Shown one piece after another: positions 19,466-27,855 of a stretch of 64,000 nucleotides of DNA. The notes under the pieces were generated by a model. That model did no database searches, was not told where the DNA came from, and saw only the letters and a list, made by a program, of their open reading frames with translations. How positions within the stretch are numbered: the stretch's first letter is position 1; each line of letters begins with the position of its first letter. The position numbers and the translations under genes are program-made. The stretch is taken from the NCBI RefSeq assembly GCF_020709055.1, contig NZ_JAJFCK010000004.1, forward strand, positions 44,748 to 108,747. Direction: 5' to 3'. The DNA is from Ruminococcus callidus. Its GTDB lineage: Bacteria; Bacillota; Clostridia; Oscillospirales; Ruminococcaceae.

Positions 19466-19880
19466 ACGGGCCGTCGTTCAGCAGCTCTACCTGCATATCC
19501 GCCCCAAAGATACCGGACTCCACCACCGGAATCGTCCGGCGGCAGTACGCCTTGCAATATTCGTAGAGCGCCTCTGCCTGTGCCGGCGGTGCAGCGTGAA
19601 CAAAGCTGGGACGGTTGCCCTTGCGGCAGTCAGCGTACAGGGTGAACTGGGATACCAGCAGCAGTTCCCCGTCCACATCGGAGAGGGAGCGGTTGATCTT
19701 GTCGTTCTCGTCGGAGAAGATCCGCAGACGCATCATCTTGTCCGCCATTTTTTCTACAATTTCCTCGGTGTCGTCCGGCCCGATGCCCAGCAGCACCAGA
19801 AAGCCCTGTCCGATTTTTCCGGTGATCTCGCCGTCCACTGTCACGCTGGCGTGCTTCACCCGTTGAATGACCATGCGCAT
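19428..19880 (-). CDS. dtd: D-aminoacyl-tRNA deacylase
   Basis: 150 residues. Removes D-amino acids (and glycine mischarged on tRNA-Ala) from tRNA. Starts [19 protein letters not shown]; contains the catalytic SQFTLYAD and the cross-subunit [11 protein letters not shown] (Gly-Pro chirality-checking motif NDGP). Third gene of a short run behind yjbQ and the sirtuin; starts 4 bp after the sirtuin stop. Converges with and overlaps the alanine symporter gene, an interesting match given the enzyme's link to D-alanine and glycine. Confidence 0.95.
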   Translation of the reverse strand: MRMVIQRVKHASVTVDGEITGKIGQGFLVLLGIGPDDTEEIVEKMADKMMRLRIFSDENDKINRSLSDVDGELLLVSQFTLYADCRKGNRPSFVHAAPPAQAEALYEYCKAYCRRTIPVVESGIFGADMQVELLNDGPFTVVLDSDEIVK

Positions 19881-19883
19881 TTC

Positions 19884-20630
19884 TCACGCCTCCTTTTCCG
19901 GAACCTGAATCTGTTCCATCACTGCACCAATGGCATCCCGTATGCAGAGATCTGCCATCTTGTCCATCTGTGTGGCATCCCGATTGATGAGCACCAGCGA
20001 ATCCCCCTGAAAATACCGCAGCAGTCCGGCAGCCGGATAGACCACCAGCGAGGTTCCGCCCACGATCAGCAGGTCGGCGCTGGCAATGGCGGAAATGGAG
20101 CGGGTCAGCACGTCCTCCGACAGCGACTCCTCATACAGCACCACATCCGGTTTCACCATGCCGCCGCACTTGTCGCAGTGGGGAATGCCGTTTGTCATCA
20201 TCACCCATTCCGCATCGTAGACCGCACCGCAGTTCCGGCAGATGTTCCGGTGCACGCTGCCGTGCAGTTCCAGCACATTCCGGCTGCCGGCCATCTGGTG
20301 CAGCCCGTCGATGTTCTGCGTCACAACGGCAAGCAGACGCCCCGCCTGTTCCAGCTCCGCCAGCTTTTTGTGGGCGGCGTTGGGCTTTGCCGTCAGGCAG
20401 ATCATCTTGTTCCGGTAGAACCGGTAGAACTCTGCCGGATGCCGGTCAAAATAGGTGCGGCTGAGAATCGTTTCCGGCGGTACGTCGTACTGCTGGTGAT
20501 ACAAGCCGTCCTGACTGCGGAAGTCCGGAATCCCGCTCTCGGTGGAAACACCTGCTCCGCCGAAAAACACAATGCGGTGAGCTGCATTGATCTTCTGCTG
20601 CAGCTGCTGTACTTTTTCCATATCCATCAC
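19884..20630 (-). CDS. cobB: NAD-dependent protein deacylase, sirtuin (CobB/Sir2)
   Basis: 248 residues. Uses NAD+ to remove acyl groups from lysines, giving O-acyl-ADP-ribose. Motifs: FFGGAGVSTESGIPDFRS, TQNIDGLH, the catalytic His in LELHGSV, four zinc cysteines in two pairs (CRNCG and CDKCG), and VGGTSLVVYPA. The Ala-Tyr-Arg signature of SIRT5-like desuccinylases is not seen, so deacetylation is most likely. Start overlaps the end of yjbQ by 4 bp. Confidence 0.93.
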   Translation of the reverse strand: MMDMEKVQQLQQKINAAHRIVFFGGAGVSTESGIPDFRSQDGLYHQQYDVPPETILSRTYFDRHPAEFYRFYRNKMICLTAKPNAAHKKLAELEQAGRLLAVVTQNIDGLHQMAGSRNVLELHGSVHRNICRNCGAVYDAEWVMMTNGIPHCDKCGGMVKPDVVLYEESLSEDVLTRSISAIASADLLIVGGTSLVVYPAAGLLRYFQGDSLVLINRDATQMDKMADLCIRDAIGAVMEQIQVPEKEA

Positions 20631-21043
20631 ACATTCGCTCCCTTCTCATGCGCTTCCATCACGGTGACCAGAAAGGTTCTCCGCCGCGGCCCGTCGAACT
20701 CGCAGAAATAAATACCCTGCCATGTACCCAGCACCAGCCTGCCGTTTTTCACCGGAATCATGGCGCTGCTTCCCACAGCGGAAGCACGGGCGTGCGCCGA
20801 GGAATTTCCCTCTGCATGGCGGAACTCCGGCCGATCCGGAAACGCTTTCCGGTATGCCAGCAGCAAGTCCGTCACCACGTCCGGATCGGCATTTTCATTG
20901 ATGGTGATTCCGGCGGTGGTGTGGGGACAGTAGACCAGACAGATGCCGTCCTGCACACCGCTCTCCGCCACAGCGCCCTGCACCTGCGCCGTAATGGGAC
21001 AGAAATCCTCCGCCGGCGTATCCAAGGTATATCGATATAACAT
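20627..21043 (-). CDS. yjbQ: YjbQ/UPF0047 family protein
   Basis: 138 residues, full length. Contains the metal-site signatures CPHTTAGITINENADPDV and HARASAVGSSAMIPVKNG and ends with GTWQGIYFCEFDGPR, all diagnostic of this family. Some members have weak thiamine-phosphate synthase activity; the real role is unsettled. First gene of a run with the sirtuin and dtd, behind the promoter at 21086-21114. Confidence 0.9.
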   Translation of the reverse strand: MLYRYTLDTPAEDFCPITAQVQGAVAESGVQDGICLVYCPHTTAGITINENADPDVVTDLLLAYRKAFPDRPEFRHAEGNSSAHARASAVGSSAMIPVKNGRLVLGTWQGIYFCEFDGPRRRTFLVTVMEAHEKGANV

Positions 21044-21085
21044 TGCTGCACGTCCTCCCCGTTTGGTTTCTTTTTGGTTTCTTTT

Positions 21086-21114
21086 ATTATAAGCGATTTC
21101 CGGAAAAAAAGCAA
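21086..21114 (-). promoter_or_regulatory. Promoter of the yjbQ-sirtuin-dtd run
   Basis: Minus-strand TTGCTT (21109-21114), 17-nt spacer, TATAAT (21086-21091). Confidence 0.75.
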
Positions 21115-21341
21115 GGTGTCACGACGTGGCTGTGTGCAAATCCATTTTTGCGGGAACTGCTCATTTCCGGTGTGCCTTGTTTGCGATGCTTCATTCCTCC
21201 GTCCCTCCATAAAATCGTCATTTTATCTCCGAATCCAATTGCAAATTCAAACCGTACACAATAAATTATATTGCAAGATGCAGGTATTTTCTTTCCTTTT
21301 CAAAGAAATTCAAATTTTGAGAATCTTTTTTCGATTTTTGC
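21115..21341. other. AT-rich spacer between divergent promoters
   Basis: No gene, tRNA or strong hairpin seen between the yjbQ promoter and the tRNA promoter. Confidence 0.6.
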
Positions 21342-21370
21342 TTGACAAAGTCCAAACTTTGTTGTATAAT
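21342..21370 (+). promoter_or_regulatory. Sigma-A promoter of the tRNA-Ser pair
   Basis: TTGACA (21342-21347), 17-nt spacer, TATAAT (21365-21370), 24 nt before the first tRNA. Confidence 0.92.
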
Positions 21371-21393
21371 AAAAAAGCTGTTTGACACAGTCT

Positions 21394-21482
<89 letters not shown>

Positions 21483-21534
21483 TTGAAAGTGCTACGACAC
21501 ATTGACACAATGTTTTCGTTTTAGAATAGGTTTT

Positions 21535-21624
21535 GCAGAAATACCCAAGTGGTGAAGGGGCTCCCCTGCTAAGGGAGTAGGTCGGGAAACCGGCGCGAGG
21601 GTTCAAATCCCTCTTTCTGCGCCA
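21535..21624 (+). tRNA. tRNA-Ser (anticodon GCU)
   Basis: Acceptor GCAGAAA pairs with TTTCTGC, discriminator G, encoded CCA at 21622-21624. Anticodon stem CTCCC/GGGAG with loop CTGCTAA, anticodon GCT. Long variable arm (TAGGTCGGGAAACCGGC) and GTTCAAATC T-loop. Probably processed from the same transcript as the upstream tRNA. Confidence 0.97.
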
Positions 21625-21640
21625 AGTAAATATACTTGAG

Positions 21641-21686
21641 AAAATCACGTAATTCCGTACTTTTCGGGGTTGCGTGATTTTTCTTT
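21641..21686 (+). terminator. Terminator of the tRNA pair
   Basis: AAAATCACG pairs with CGTGATTTT; the inner AATTCCG pairs with CGGGGTT through two U-G wobbles; TTTTTCTTT follows. Starts 16 nt after the second tRNA. Confidence 0.85.
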
Positions 21687-21713
21687 GCCGTATTTTCCAA
21701 AAAGTCCCCACTC

Positions 21714-21760
21714 CAGAGAAAAGCCGGACAGGCGCAGCTTTTGGCGCACCTGTCCGGCTC
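21714..21760 (-). terminator. Terminator of the gal operon
   Basis: AGCCGGACAGG/CCTGTCCGGCT stem with an inner GCGC pairing; on the minus strand it is followed by CTTTTCTCT. Lies 28 nt after the galT stop. Confidence 0.8.
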
Positions 21761-21787
21761 TTGTTTGTTTCTATGATAGATGAGTGA

Positions 21788-23281
21788 TTACTTCAGGGTG
21801 CACAGGAAACGCCGGAACGCCTCGCTGCCCTCTGCATTGCGGGCGAATACGCCGGCATCGCACAGCACCTGTTCAAACACAGCGCCCACCTCCTGCTGGA
21901 GAATCGATTCCGCATTTTCTGCGCAGAATTCCGGATGACGTGCCAGAACCTCCTGCGCCCATACAGCGTGGGATGCCGTCCGGCTGTCCGCAGTCAGATC
22001 AGCGCCGGTGAGCATAGACTCCCGCAGCACCTCCAGCTCCGTGGCAAGACGTGCCGGCAGTACTGCCAACCCCATGACCTCGATCAAGCCGATGTTCTCT
22101 TTCTTGATGTGGTGCAGGGACGGGTTGGGATGGTAGACACCCAGCGGGCGTTCCTCTGTGGTAATGTTGTTGCGCAGCACCAGATCACACTGATAGGTAT
22201 CACCGCACATTCTGGCAATGGGAGTGATGGTGTTGTGGGGCGTTCCATCGGTTTCCGCAAAAATGAACGCCTCCGGATCGCTGTAGCGCCGCCAGTGCTC
22301 CAGCACCAGATCGCACGCTGCTGCCAGCGCCGTCCGGTCCTGACTCTCCAGACGGATGACAGACATGGGCCATTTTAAAATGCCGGCGTTTACCGTGGGA
22401 TAGTCCGGCAGGGTGAAGTGCTGCTCCACCGGTGCTTTTGCCATGGCGAAAGTATAGTGACCGCCCTGAAAATGCTCGTGGCTCAGAATCGAACCGCCCA
22501 CAATGGGGAGATCGGCGTTGGAGCCGATGAAGTAGTGGGGCAGGAAATCCAGAAAATCAAAGAGCTTCTCGAACACCGCTGCGTCGATCTTCATGGGGAC
22601 GTGCTTCTGGTTGAAAGCAATGCAGTGCTCGTTGTAGTAGCCGTAGGGGGAATATTGCAGCTGCCACGGCTCATCATGAATGCGGATGCTGATCGGCCGC
22701 AGATTCTGCCGTGCCGGATGGGTCGCCGTTCCGGCAAAGCCGGCGTTCTCCGGACAGAGCTGACACTTGGGATAGGAAACCGCCTGCTGCGTGCGGGCAG
22801 CTGCAATGTCCCGCGGGTCTTTCTCCGGCTTGGAGCGGTTGATGGTGATGTCCAGCACGCCGTATTCCGAGGGATATGTCCACTTGATATCCTTGGCGAT
22901 TCTGCCGGCACGGACGTAGTTCACATTCTGGTTATAGGCAAAATACCAGTCGGTCGCCGTCTGGGGAGAAACGTCGTATTTCTCCCGAAATGTCCGCTGC
23001 ACCTCTCTGGGATAGGGTGTCATGCAGCCCATCAGACGGGTGTCAAACCGATCCCGCATACCGCTGGTGTTTTCGATCAGACCCTGTTCACAGGCATAGT
23101 CCACCAGTTTCGCCAGAATCTCGTCCACACTGCGGGAATCCTCCGCCGGTTCCGATGCCTCCCACGCTGCAACATGCAGCACGTCCATCAGCTGGTTCCG
23201 AACCACGATCTCGTCCTCCGGCTGAATCAGTCCGGTGCGGATCGCATACGCCAGCAAGTTCTGAATTTCCTGACAAATCAT
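21788..23281 (-). CDS. galT: UDP-glucose--hexose-1-phosphate uridylyltransferase, class II GalT
   Basis: 497 residues, the length of the Gram-positive class II enzyme. Exchanges galactose-1-phosphate with UDP-glucose to give UDP-galactose and glucose-1-phosphate in the Leloir pathway. The HEHFQGG segment carries the histidine that is uridylylated; CQLCPENAGF and QNLRPI are also family-typical. It ends the galK-galE-galT group, 19 bp after galE, and is followed by a terminator. Confidence 0.95.
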   Translation of the reverse strand: MICQEIQNLLAYAIRTGLIQPEDEIVVRNQLMDVLHVAAWEASEPAEDSRSVDEILAKLVDYACEQGLIENTSGMRDRFDTRLMGCMTPYPREVQRTFREKYDVSPQTATDWYFAYNQNVNYVRAGRIAKDIKWTYPSEYGVLDITINRSKPEKDPRDIAAARTQQAVSYPKCQLCPENAGFAGTATHPARQNLRPISIRIHDEPWQLQYSPYGYYNEHCIAFNQKHVPMKIDAAVFEKLFDFLDFLPHYFIGSNADLPIVGGSILSHEHFQGGHYTFAMAKAPVEQHFTLPDYPTVNAGILKWPMSVIRLESQDRTALAAACDLVLEHWRRYSDPEAFIFAETDGTPHNTITPIARMCGDTYQCDLVLRNNITTEERPLGVYHPNPSLHHIKKENIGLIEVMGLAVLPARLATELEVLRESMLTGADLTADSRTASHAVWAQEVLARHPEFCAENAESILQQEVGAVFEQVLCDAGVFARNAEGSEAFRRFLCTLK

Positions 23282-23300
23282 TGCGCTACCCCCTCATTTA

Positions 23301-24293
23301 TTATTTTTCTGCATATCCGTCGGGATGGTTCTTGTGCCAATTCCATGCGCTGGAAATGATCTCCTCCAAGCTGTCGTGCACCGGATTCCAGCCCAGCACA
23401 CGCTTTGCCTTTTCGCTGGATGCCACCAGACGAGCCGGATCGCCGGCACGGCGAGGTGTTTCCACCGCCGGAATGGGATGCCCCGTCACCTTGCGTGCGG
23501 TTTCGATCACCTCACGGACAGAATAGCCAATGCCGTTGCCCAGATTGAAGATATCGCTTGCACCGCCCTCCGCCAGATAGCGCACCGCCAGAATGTGCGC
23601 CTGCGCCAGATCAGTCACATGGATGTAGTCCCGAATGCAGGTGCCGTCCGGTGTATCGTAATCTGTGCCGTAGATAGAAACGGACTCCCGCTTGCCGTTG
23701 GGCACTTGCAGAATCAGTGGAATCAAGTGGCTCTCCGGATTGTGCGCCTCGCCGATATTGCCGCTGGCATCGGCACCGCAGGCGTTGAAATAGCGCAGGG
23801 AGACATAGCGCAGACCGTGCGCCAGCCCCGTCCAGTGGAACATCTTCTCCATGGCGAGTTTGGTTTCGCCGTAGGGATTGGTGGGGCAGGTGCGGTCGCT
23901 CTCCAAAATCGGCACATGCTCCGGTTCGCCGTAGGTGGCTGCCGTGGAGGAAAAGACGATCTTGTCAATGCCGTGCGCCACCATGGCATCCAGCAGGACT
24001 TTCGTTCCGCACAGATTGTTGTCGTAGTATTTCAGCGGGTTGGAAACGCTCTCTCCCACCAGCGAAAAGGCGGCGAAATGAATAACAGCGTCGATCTTCT
24101 CAGTTTCGAACAGGTGATCCAAAAATGCACGGTCGTGCAGGTCGCCCTGATAGAACGCAGCGCCCTCTGGAACTGCACGCCGGTAGCCGGTCACCAGACT
24201 ATCCGCAACCACGACTTCCTCGCCGGCACGAATCAGTTCCAGCGCCGTGTGCGAACCGATATAGCCTGCTCCGCCAAATACCAGAATTCTCAT
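23301..24293 (-). CDS. galE: UDP-glucose 4-epimerase
   Basis: 330 residues. NAD-dependent short-chain dehydrogenase-like enzyme that interconverts UDP-galactose and UDP-glucose. N-terminal GGAGYIGSHTALELI binds NAD; SSTAATYG and the catalytic YGETKLAME (Tyr-x-x-x-Lys) follow. The start overlaps the galK stop by 4 bp, showing translational coupling. Confidence 0.96.
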   Translation of the reverse strand: MRILVFGGAGYIGSHTALELIRAGEEVVVADSLVTGYRRAVPEGAAFYQGDLHDRAFLDHLFETEKIDAVIHFAAFSLVGESVSNPLKYYDNNLCGTKVLLDAMVAHGIDKIVFSSTAATYGEPEHVPILESDRTCPTNPYGETKLAMEKMFHWTGLAHGLRYVSLRYFNACGADASGNIGEAHNPESHLIPLILQVPNGKRESVSIYGTDYDTPDGTCIRDYIHVTDLAQAHILAVRYLAEGGASDIFNLGNGIGYSVREVIETARKVTGHPIPAVETPRRAGDPARLVASSEKAKRVLGWNPVHDSLEEIISSAWNWHKNHPDGYAEK

Positions 24294-25585
24294 TGTAACT
24301 CCTCCTTCATCTCAACCCCGCCCACCGGACGAATCCGAAGGACATAGCAGCTGCCCTCGCCGAACAGCTGTTCCATTGCCTTTGTGTACATCGCCACCTG
24401 CGCCAGCGGGACAAACGCCTGAATCGTGCCGGCGAAGCCGCCGCCGTGAACACGAACTGCGCCCGCTCCCGCCAGGAGCCGCTTGCTGACGGCAATGGCA
24501 AGGGGAATCTCCTGCGCCGTAGGCTTGCTGGCGGAATAGAGGTTTTGCAGCAGCTCCGCCGAGGAAGCGCCGGACTCCTGCACCAGCGTCAAGAACTGTG
24601 CCATATCCCCGGATTCCAGCGCCTGCGCTTGTGCGCCGGCACGCCGGTTCTCCGCAAAGAAATGCATGGCACGCAGAATGGCACGGTCAGAGCAGCTCCG
24701 GCGCAGCTGCGGAATGGCAGCATAGAACGCCTCCTCTGAAACGCCCCGCAGCTCGGTTTGTCCGAACTGCGCTGCGACCTGCCGCATCTCCGTGGGAATC
24801 ACCGTGTAATCATCGGTGAGGTCAGCATGGCTGCCTTTGGTGTCGGTGATACAGATGGCGTAGCCGTACCTGGCGAAATCCACAGCGTGGGCTGTGACCT
24901 TGGGACTTGCCGTGTCCTGAAAGTCCACATATACCACACCGCCGGAGGCGCACGCCGTCTGGTCCATCAGACCGCTCTGCTTTCCGTAGTAGATATTCTC
25001 GGCATACTGCCCTGCCTGTGCCAGCGCCACCGGTGTCATAGCGCCGTCGTTGTCGTGCTCGTTGAAGATCGTCCCCAGCAGAATCTCGAACGCCGCCGAG
25101 GAGGACAGCCCGCTGCCGGTGAGCACCGCCGAGGTGGTGTAGGCATCAAAGCCGGATGGCTGCACGCCGTTCTGCGCCAATTTCGCCGCAATGCCGCGAA
25201 TCAGTGCGGCAGAGGTGCCCTGCTCCGACGGCTGGGCTTCCAGCCGAGACAGGTCGATGGTATCCATGGGATAGCCCTCCGACTGAAGCCGCAGCTTTCG
25301 GTCTGTCCGAAATGAAACCACTGCCACCACATCCAGCTGAATGGCTGCCGCTAAAACGCAGCCGTGCTGGTGATCGGTATGGTTGCCGCCGATCTCCGTT
25401 CTGCCCGGCGCAGAGAACACGGAAATCTGGGACTCCGCATGTTCCGGAAATGTTTGCACAAACTGCCGGATGGCACGGACGTAGCGCTGACGTTGCGCCG
25501 GAACTGCATCTGCGCCGTACAGCTTTTGAAAATAGGTATCCCATTTGCCGTCTTGAATGGACGGAATCCATGCATTGGACTTCAT
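24290..25585 (-). CDS. galK: Galactokinase
   Basis: 431 residues, GHMP kinase family. Phosphorylates galactose at C1 with ATP. The N-terminal galactokinase signature GRTEIGGNHTDHQHG is near residues 66-80, the phosphate-binding loop LTGSGLSSSAAFEI follows, and the third motif GAGAVRVHGGGFAGTIQAF is near the C-terminus. The protein is longer than the ~390-residue Bacillus enzyme because of N-terminal residues before the signature, as in other clostridial members. It has its own promoter at 25624-25652. Confidence 0.95.
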   Translation of the reverse strand: MKSNAWIPSIQDGKWDTYFQKLYGADAVPAQRQRYVRAIRQFVQTFPEHAESQISVFSAPGRTEIGGNHTDHQHGCVLAAAIQLDVVAVVSFRTDRKLRLQSEGYPMDTIDLSRLEAQPSEQGTSAALIRGIAAKLAQNGVQPSGFDAYTTSAVLTGSGLSSSAAFEILLGTIFNEHDNDGAMTPVALAQAGQYAENIYYGKQSGLMDQTACASGGVVYVDFQDTASPKVTAHAVDFARYGYAICITDTKGSHADLTDDYTVIPTEMRQVAAQFGQTELRGVSEEAFYAAIPQLRRSCSDRAILRAMHFFAENRRAGAQAQALESGDMAQFLTLVQESGASSAELLQNLYSASKPTAQEIPLAIAVSKRLLAGAGAVRVHGGGFAGTIQAFVPLAQVAMYTKAMEQLFGEGSCYVLRIRPVGGVEMKEELQ

Positions 25586-25623
25586 AACAGACCTCCCATT
25601 GATTCACGGAAACTTCTCTTCCC

Positions 25624-25652
25624 ATTATAACATCTATCGTTTTCAGAATCAA
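25624..25652 (-). promoter_or_regulatory. Internal promoter for galK-galE-galT
   Basis: Minus-strand TTGATT (25647-25652), 17-nt spacer, TATAAT (25624-25629). The -35 overlaps the end of the alpha-galactosidase gene, so the Leloir genes could be transcribed without the upstream sugar genes. Confidence 0.75.
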
Positions 25653-27841
25653 GCAAAAATTTTCTTCAGGTGGAACATCACCGGACAATAGTCGCCCCAT
25701 GTCTGCGGCAGCAGCAGTCCGCCGTGCATCAGTGCTGCACCGGTGTAGATCTCGCCGGATGCCGTATCCTGATATCGGCTCTCCGGACAGAGTCCTGCCA
25801 GACGCAGTGCCTTCCGGCGCATGTTGGGAGCGGTGCGGAACACCACGCCCTGTACCAGAACCTCACTGTCATCCTGTGCCACAAAGCTCCAGAAAGCGCT
25901 GTTTTCCGTGAACGGATCGCTGAGGCGGTAGTACTTGCCGCCGTGGATCAGCGGGCCGTATTCCTTGAACTGCTTGATCTGCGCCGCAGCCGTTTTCTTG
26001 TCCTCCTCCGACAGCTTTTGCAGATCCAGCTCGAAGCCGAAGCTGCCTGCCATTGCCGTAATGCCTCTGGTTTCCATGGGGGTGATTCTGCCGGTCTGGT
26101 GATTGGGAACGACAGAAACGTGAGAGCCAACGGCGGAGATGGGATAGATCATGGAAGTGCCGTACTGAATCCGTGTGCGCTCATAGGCATCGGTGTCATC
26201 GCTGCACCAGATCTGCGGGCAGTAGTACAGCATGCCGGCATCAAATCTGCCGCCGCCGCCGCTGCATCCCTCGAACAGCACGTCCGGAAATTCTGCGGTG
26301 AGGCGTTCCAGCAGCGCATACAGTCCCAGCACGTACCGGTGCGGCAGTTCGCCCTGCTGCGCTGCCGGAAGCGTTGCGGAATACCAGTCGCTGATGCTGC
26401 GGTTCATGTCCCACTTCACATAGGAGATCGCTGCGCTGCGGAGCACACCGCTGATCTTCTCGTACAGATAGTCCTGTACCTCCTGACGGGTCATGTCCAG
26501 CAGCAGCTGATACCGGCTACGCATAGGTGCTCTGTCCGGAATGCGAATCGCCCAGTCCGGATGGCTGCGGTAGAGGTCACTGTCCTCGGAGATCATCTCC
26601 GGTTCAAACCACAGTCCGAACTGCATGCCCAGCGAGCGCACCTGATCCACCAGTTTTCCCAGTCCGCCACGCAGCTTGGTTTCGTTCACGTCCCAGTCGC
26701 CCAGACCGGAACAGTCGCCGTCCCGCTTGCCGAACCAGCCGTCGTCCAGCACCAGCATATCCACGCCCAGTTCTGCGGCGGATTTGGCGATGCTCCAGAT
26801 CTTCTCCTCGTTGAAGTCGAAGTAGGTTGCCTCCCAGTTGTTGATGAGCACCGGACGCTCTGCCAGCTGGTACTTGCCACGGCAGACGTGCTCCCGAATC
26901 ACCTTGTGGAACCGCTGGGACATCTCTGCCAGACCGCTGTCGCTATAGGTGAATACCGCCTCCGGCGTGTGGAATTCCTCGCCGGACTGCAAAGTCCATG
27001 CAAACAAATCCGGATGCAGTCCCATGACCAGGCGCACCTGATCCAGCTGATCCAGCTCGATCTGTGTCTGGAAGCTGCCGCTGTACATCAGAAATGCGCC
27101 GATGCAGCTGCCGTTCTGCTCTGTGCAGTCCGGCGCACACAGAACCACAGAGGGGTTCTGCTGATGGCTGGAAGTGCCTCTTGCGCTGGAGCTCTCCTGC
27201 ACGCCGTGGAACAGCGCTGTCCGCTCCGGCATCCGCTCCATGGCGTGTCTGCCGTGGAAGTGCATCCACTCCCATGTGCCGTCCGGCAAGTCCAGACACA
27301 GGCTGGCTGCCTTCTGCAAAACCACAGGGGATGCGCCGGTATTCCGGAACACAGCGCTTCTGGTGATGATGTCCAGTTCCGGCAGAACGCCGTATTGCAG
27401 GACAACTTCCACGCCGGATGCGGCATCCCGCAGGGTGATCTCCAGCGTTTCCGCATCTGCTGCATCGGCATAAACTGCCGGCAGTCCGGGAATGCTGTAC
27501 TTGCCCGGTTTGATGGCATAGCTCTGATACCGCAGATCCAGCGCCTGGCTGCCGTCCGCATGGCGGACATTAGCAGCGCTGATGCGGTAATCCCCCACGC
27601 CTGCGCCGGCATACTCCTGCGGCAGGGTGTTCAGGGAATAGGTGCGGTCATTTCCGGCCTCATAGAGATTTCCGGCAAATCCCACATCCGGATACTTCCG
27701 GAGATAGTCCATGCTGTGTCCCACCGGTACGCCGTACCAGAGGTGCTTCAGCACCCCATAGGAATCTGCGCACATCTGATACTCGGTGTGGGCGGTCCGG
27801 ATACGAAACAGTCTTTCTTGCGCTTCTGCGAAAATCGGCAT
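25649..27841 (-). CDS. aga: Alpha-galactosidase, glycoside hydrolase family 36
   Basis: 730 residues, the size of GH36 enzymes such as AgaA/RafA. Releases galactose from raffinose, stachyose and melibiose. The catalytic nucleophile is in YVKWDMNRSISD and the acid/base in QIWCSDDTDAYER; the substrate-pocket GCSGGGGRFDAGM and LDDGWFGKRDGD are also present. No signal peptide, so it acts in the cytosol on imported sugars. AGGAGG precedes the ATG. It follows the sucrose phosphorylase gene by 14 bp. Confidence 0.95.
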   Translation of the reverse strand: MPIFAEAQERLFRIRTAHTEYQMCADSYGVLKHLWYGVPVGHSMDYLRKYPDVGFAGNLYEAGNDRTYSLNTLPQEYAGAGVGDYRISAANVRHADGSQALDLRYQSYAIKPGKYSIPGLPAVYADAADAETLEITLRDAASGVEVVLQYGVLPELDIITRSAVFRNTGASPVVLQKAASLCLDLPDGTWEWMHFHGRHAMERMPERTALFHGVQESSSARGTSSHQQNPSVVLCAPDCTEQNGSCIGAFLMYSGSFQTQIELDQLDQVRLVMGLHPDLFAWTLQSGEEFHTPEAVFTYSDSGLAEMSQRFHKVIREHVCRGKYQLAERPVLINNWEATYFDFNEEKIWSIAKSAAELGVDMLVLDDGWFGKRDGDCSGLGDWDVNETKLRGGLGKLVDQVRSLGMQFGLWFEPEMISEDSDLYRSHPDWAIRIPDRAPMRSRYQLLLDMTRQEVQDYLYEKISGVLRSAAISYVKWDMNRSISDWYSATLPAAQQGELPHRYVLGLYALLERLTAEFPDVLFEGCSGGGGRFDAGMLYYCPQIWCSDDTDAYERTRIQYGTSMIYPISAVGSHVSVVPNHQTGRITPMETRGITAMAGSFGFELDLQKLSEEDKKTAAAQIKQFKEYGPLIHGGKYYRLSDPFTENSAFWSFVAQDDSEVLVQGVVFRTAPNMRRKALRLAGLCPESRYQDTASGEIYTGAALMHGGLLLPQTWGDYCPVMFHLKKIFA

Positions 27842-27855
27842 GGTAATTTCCTCCT

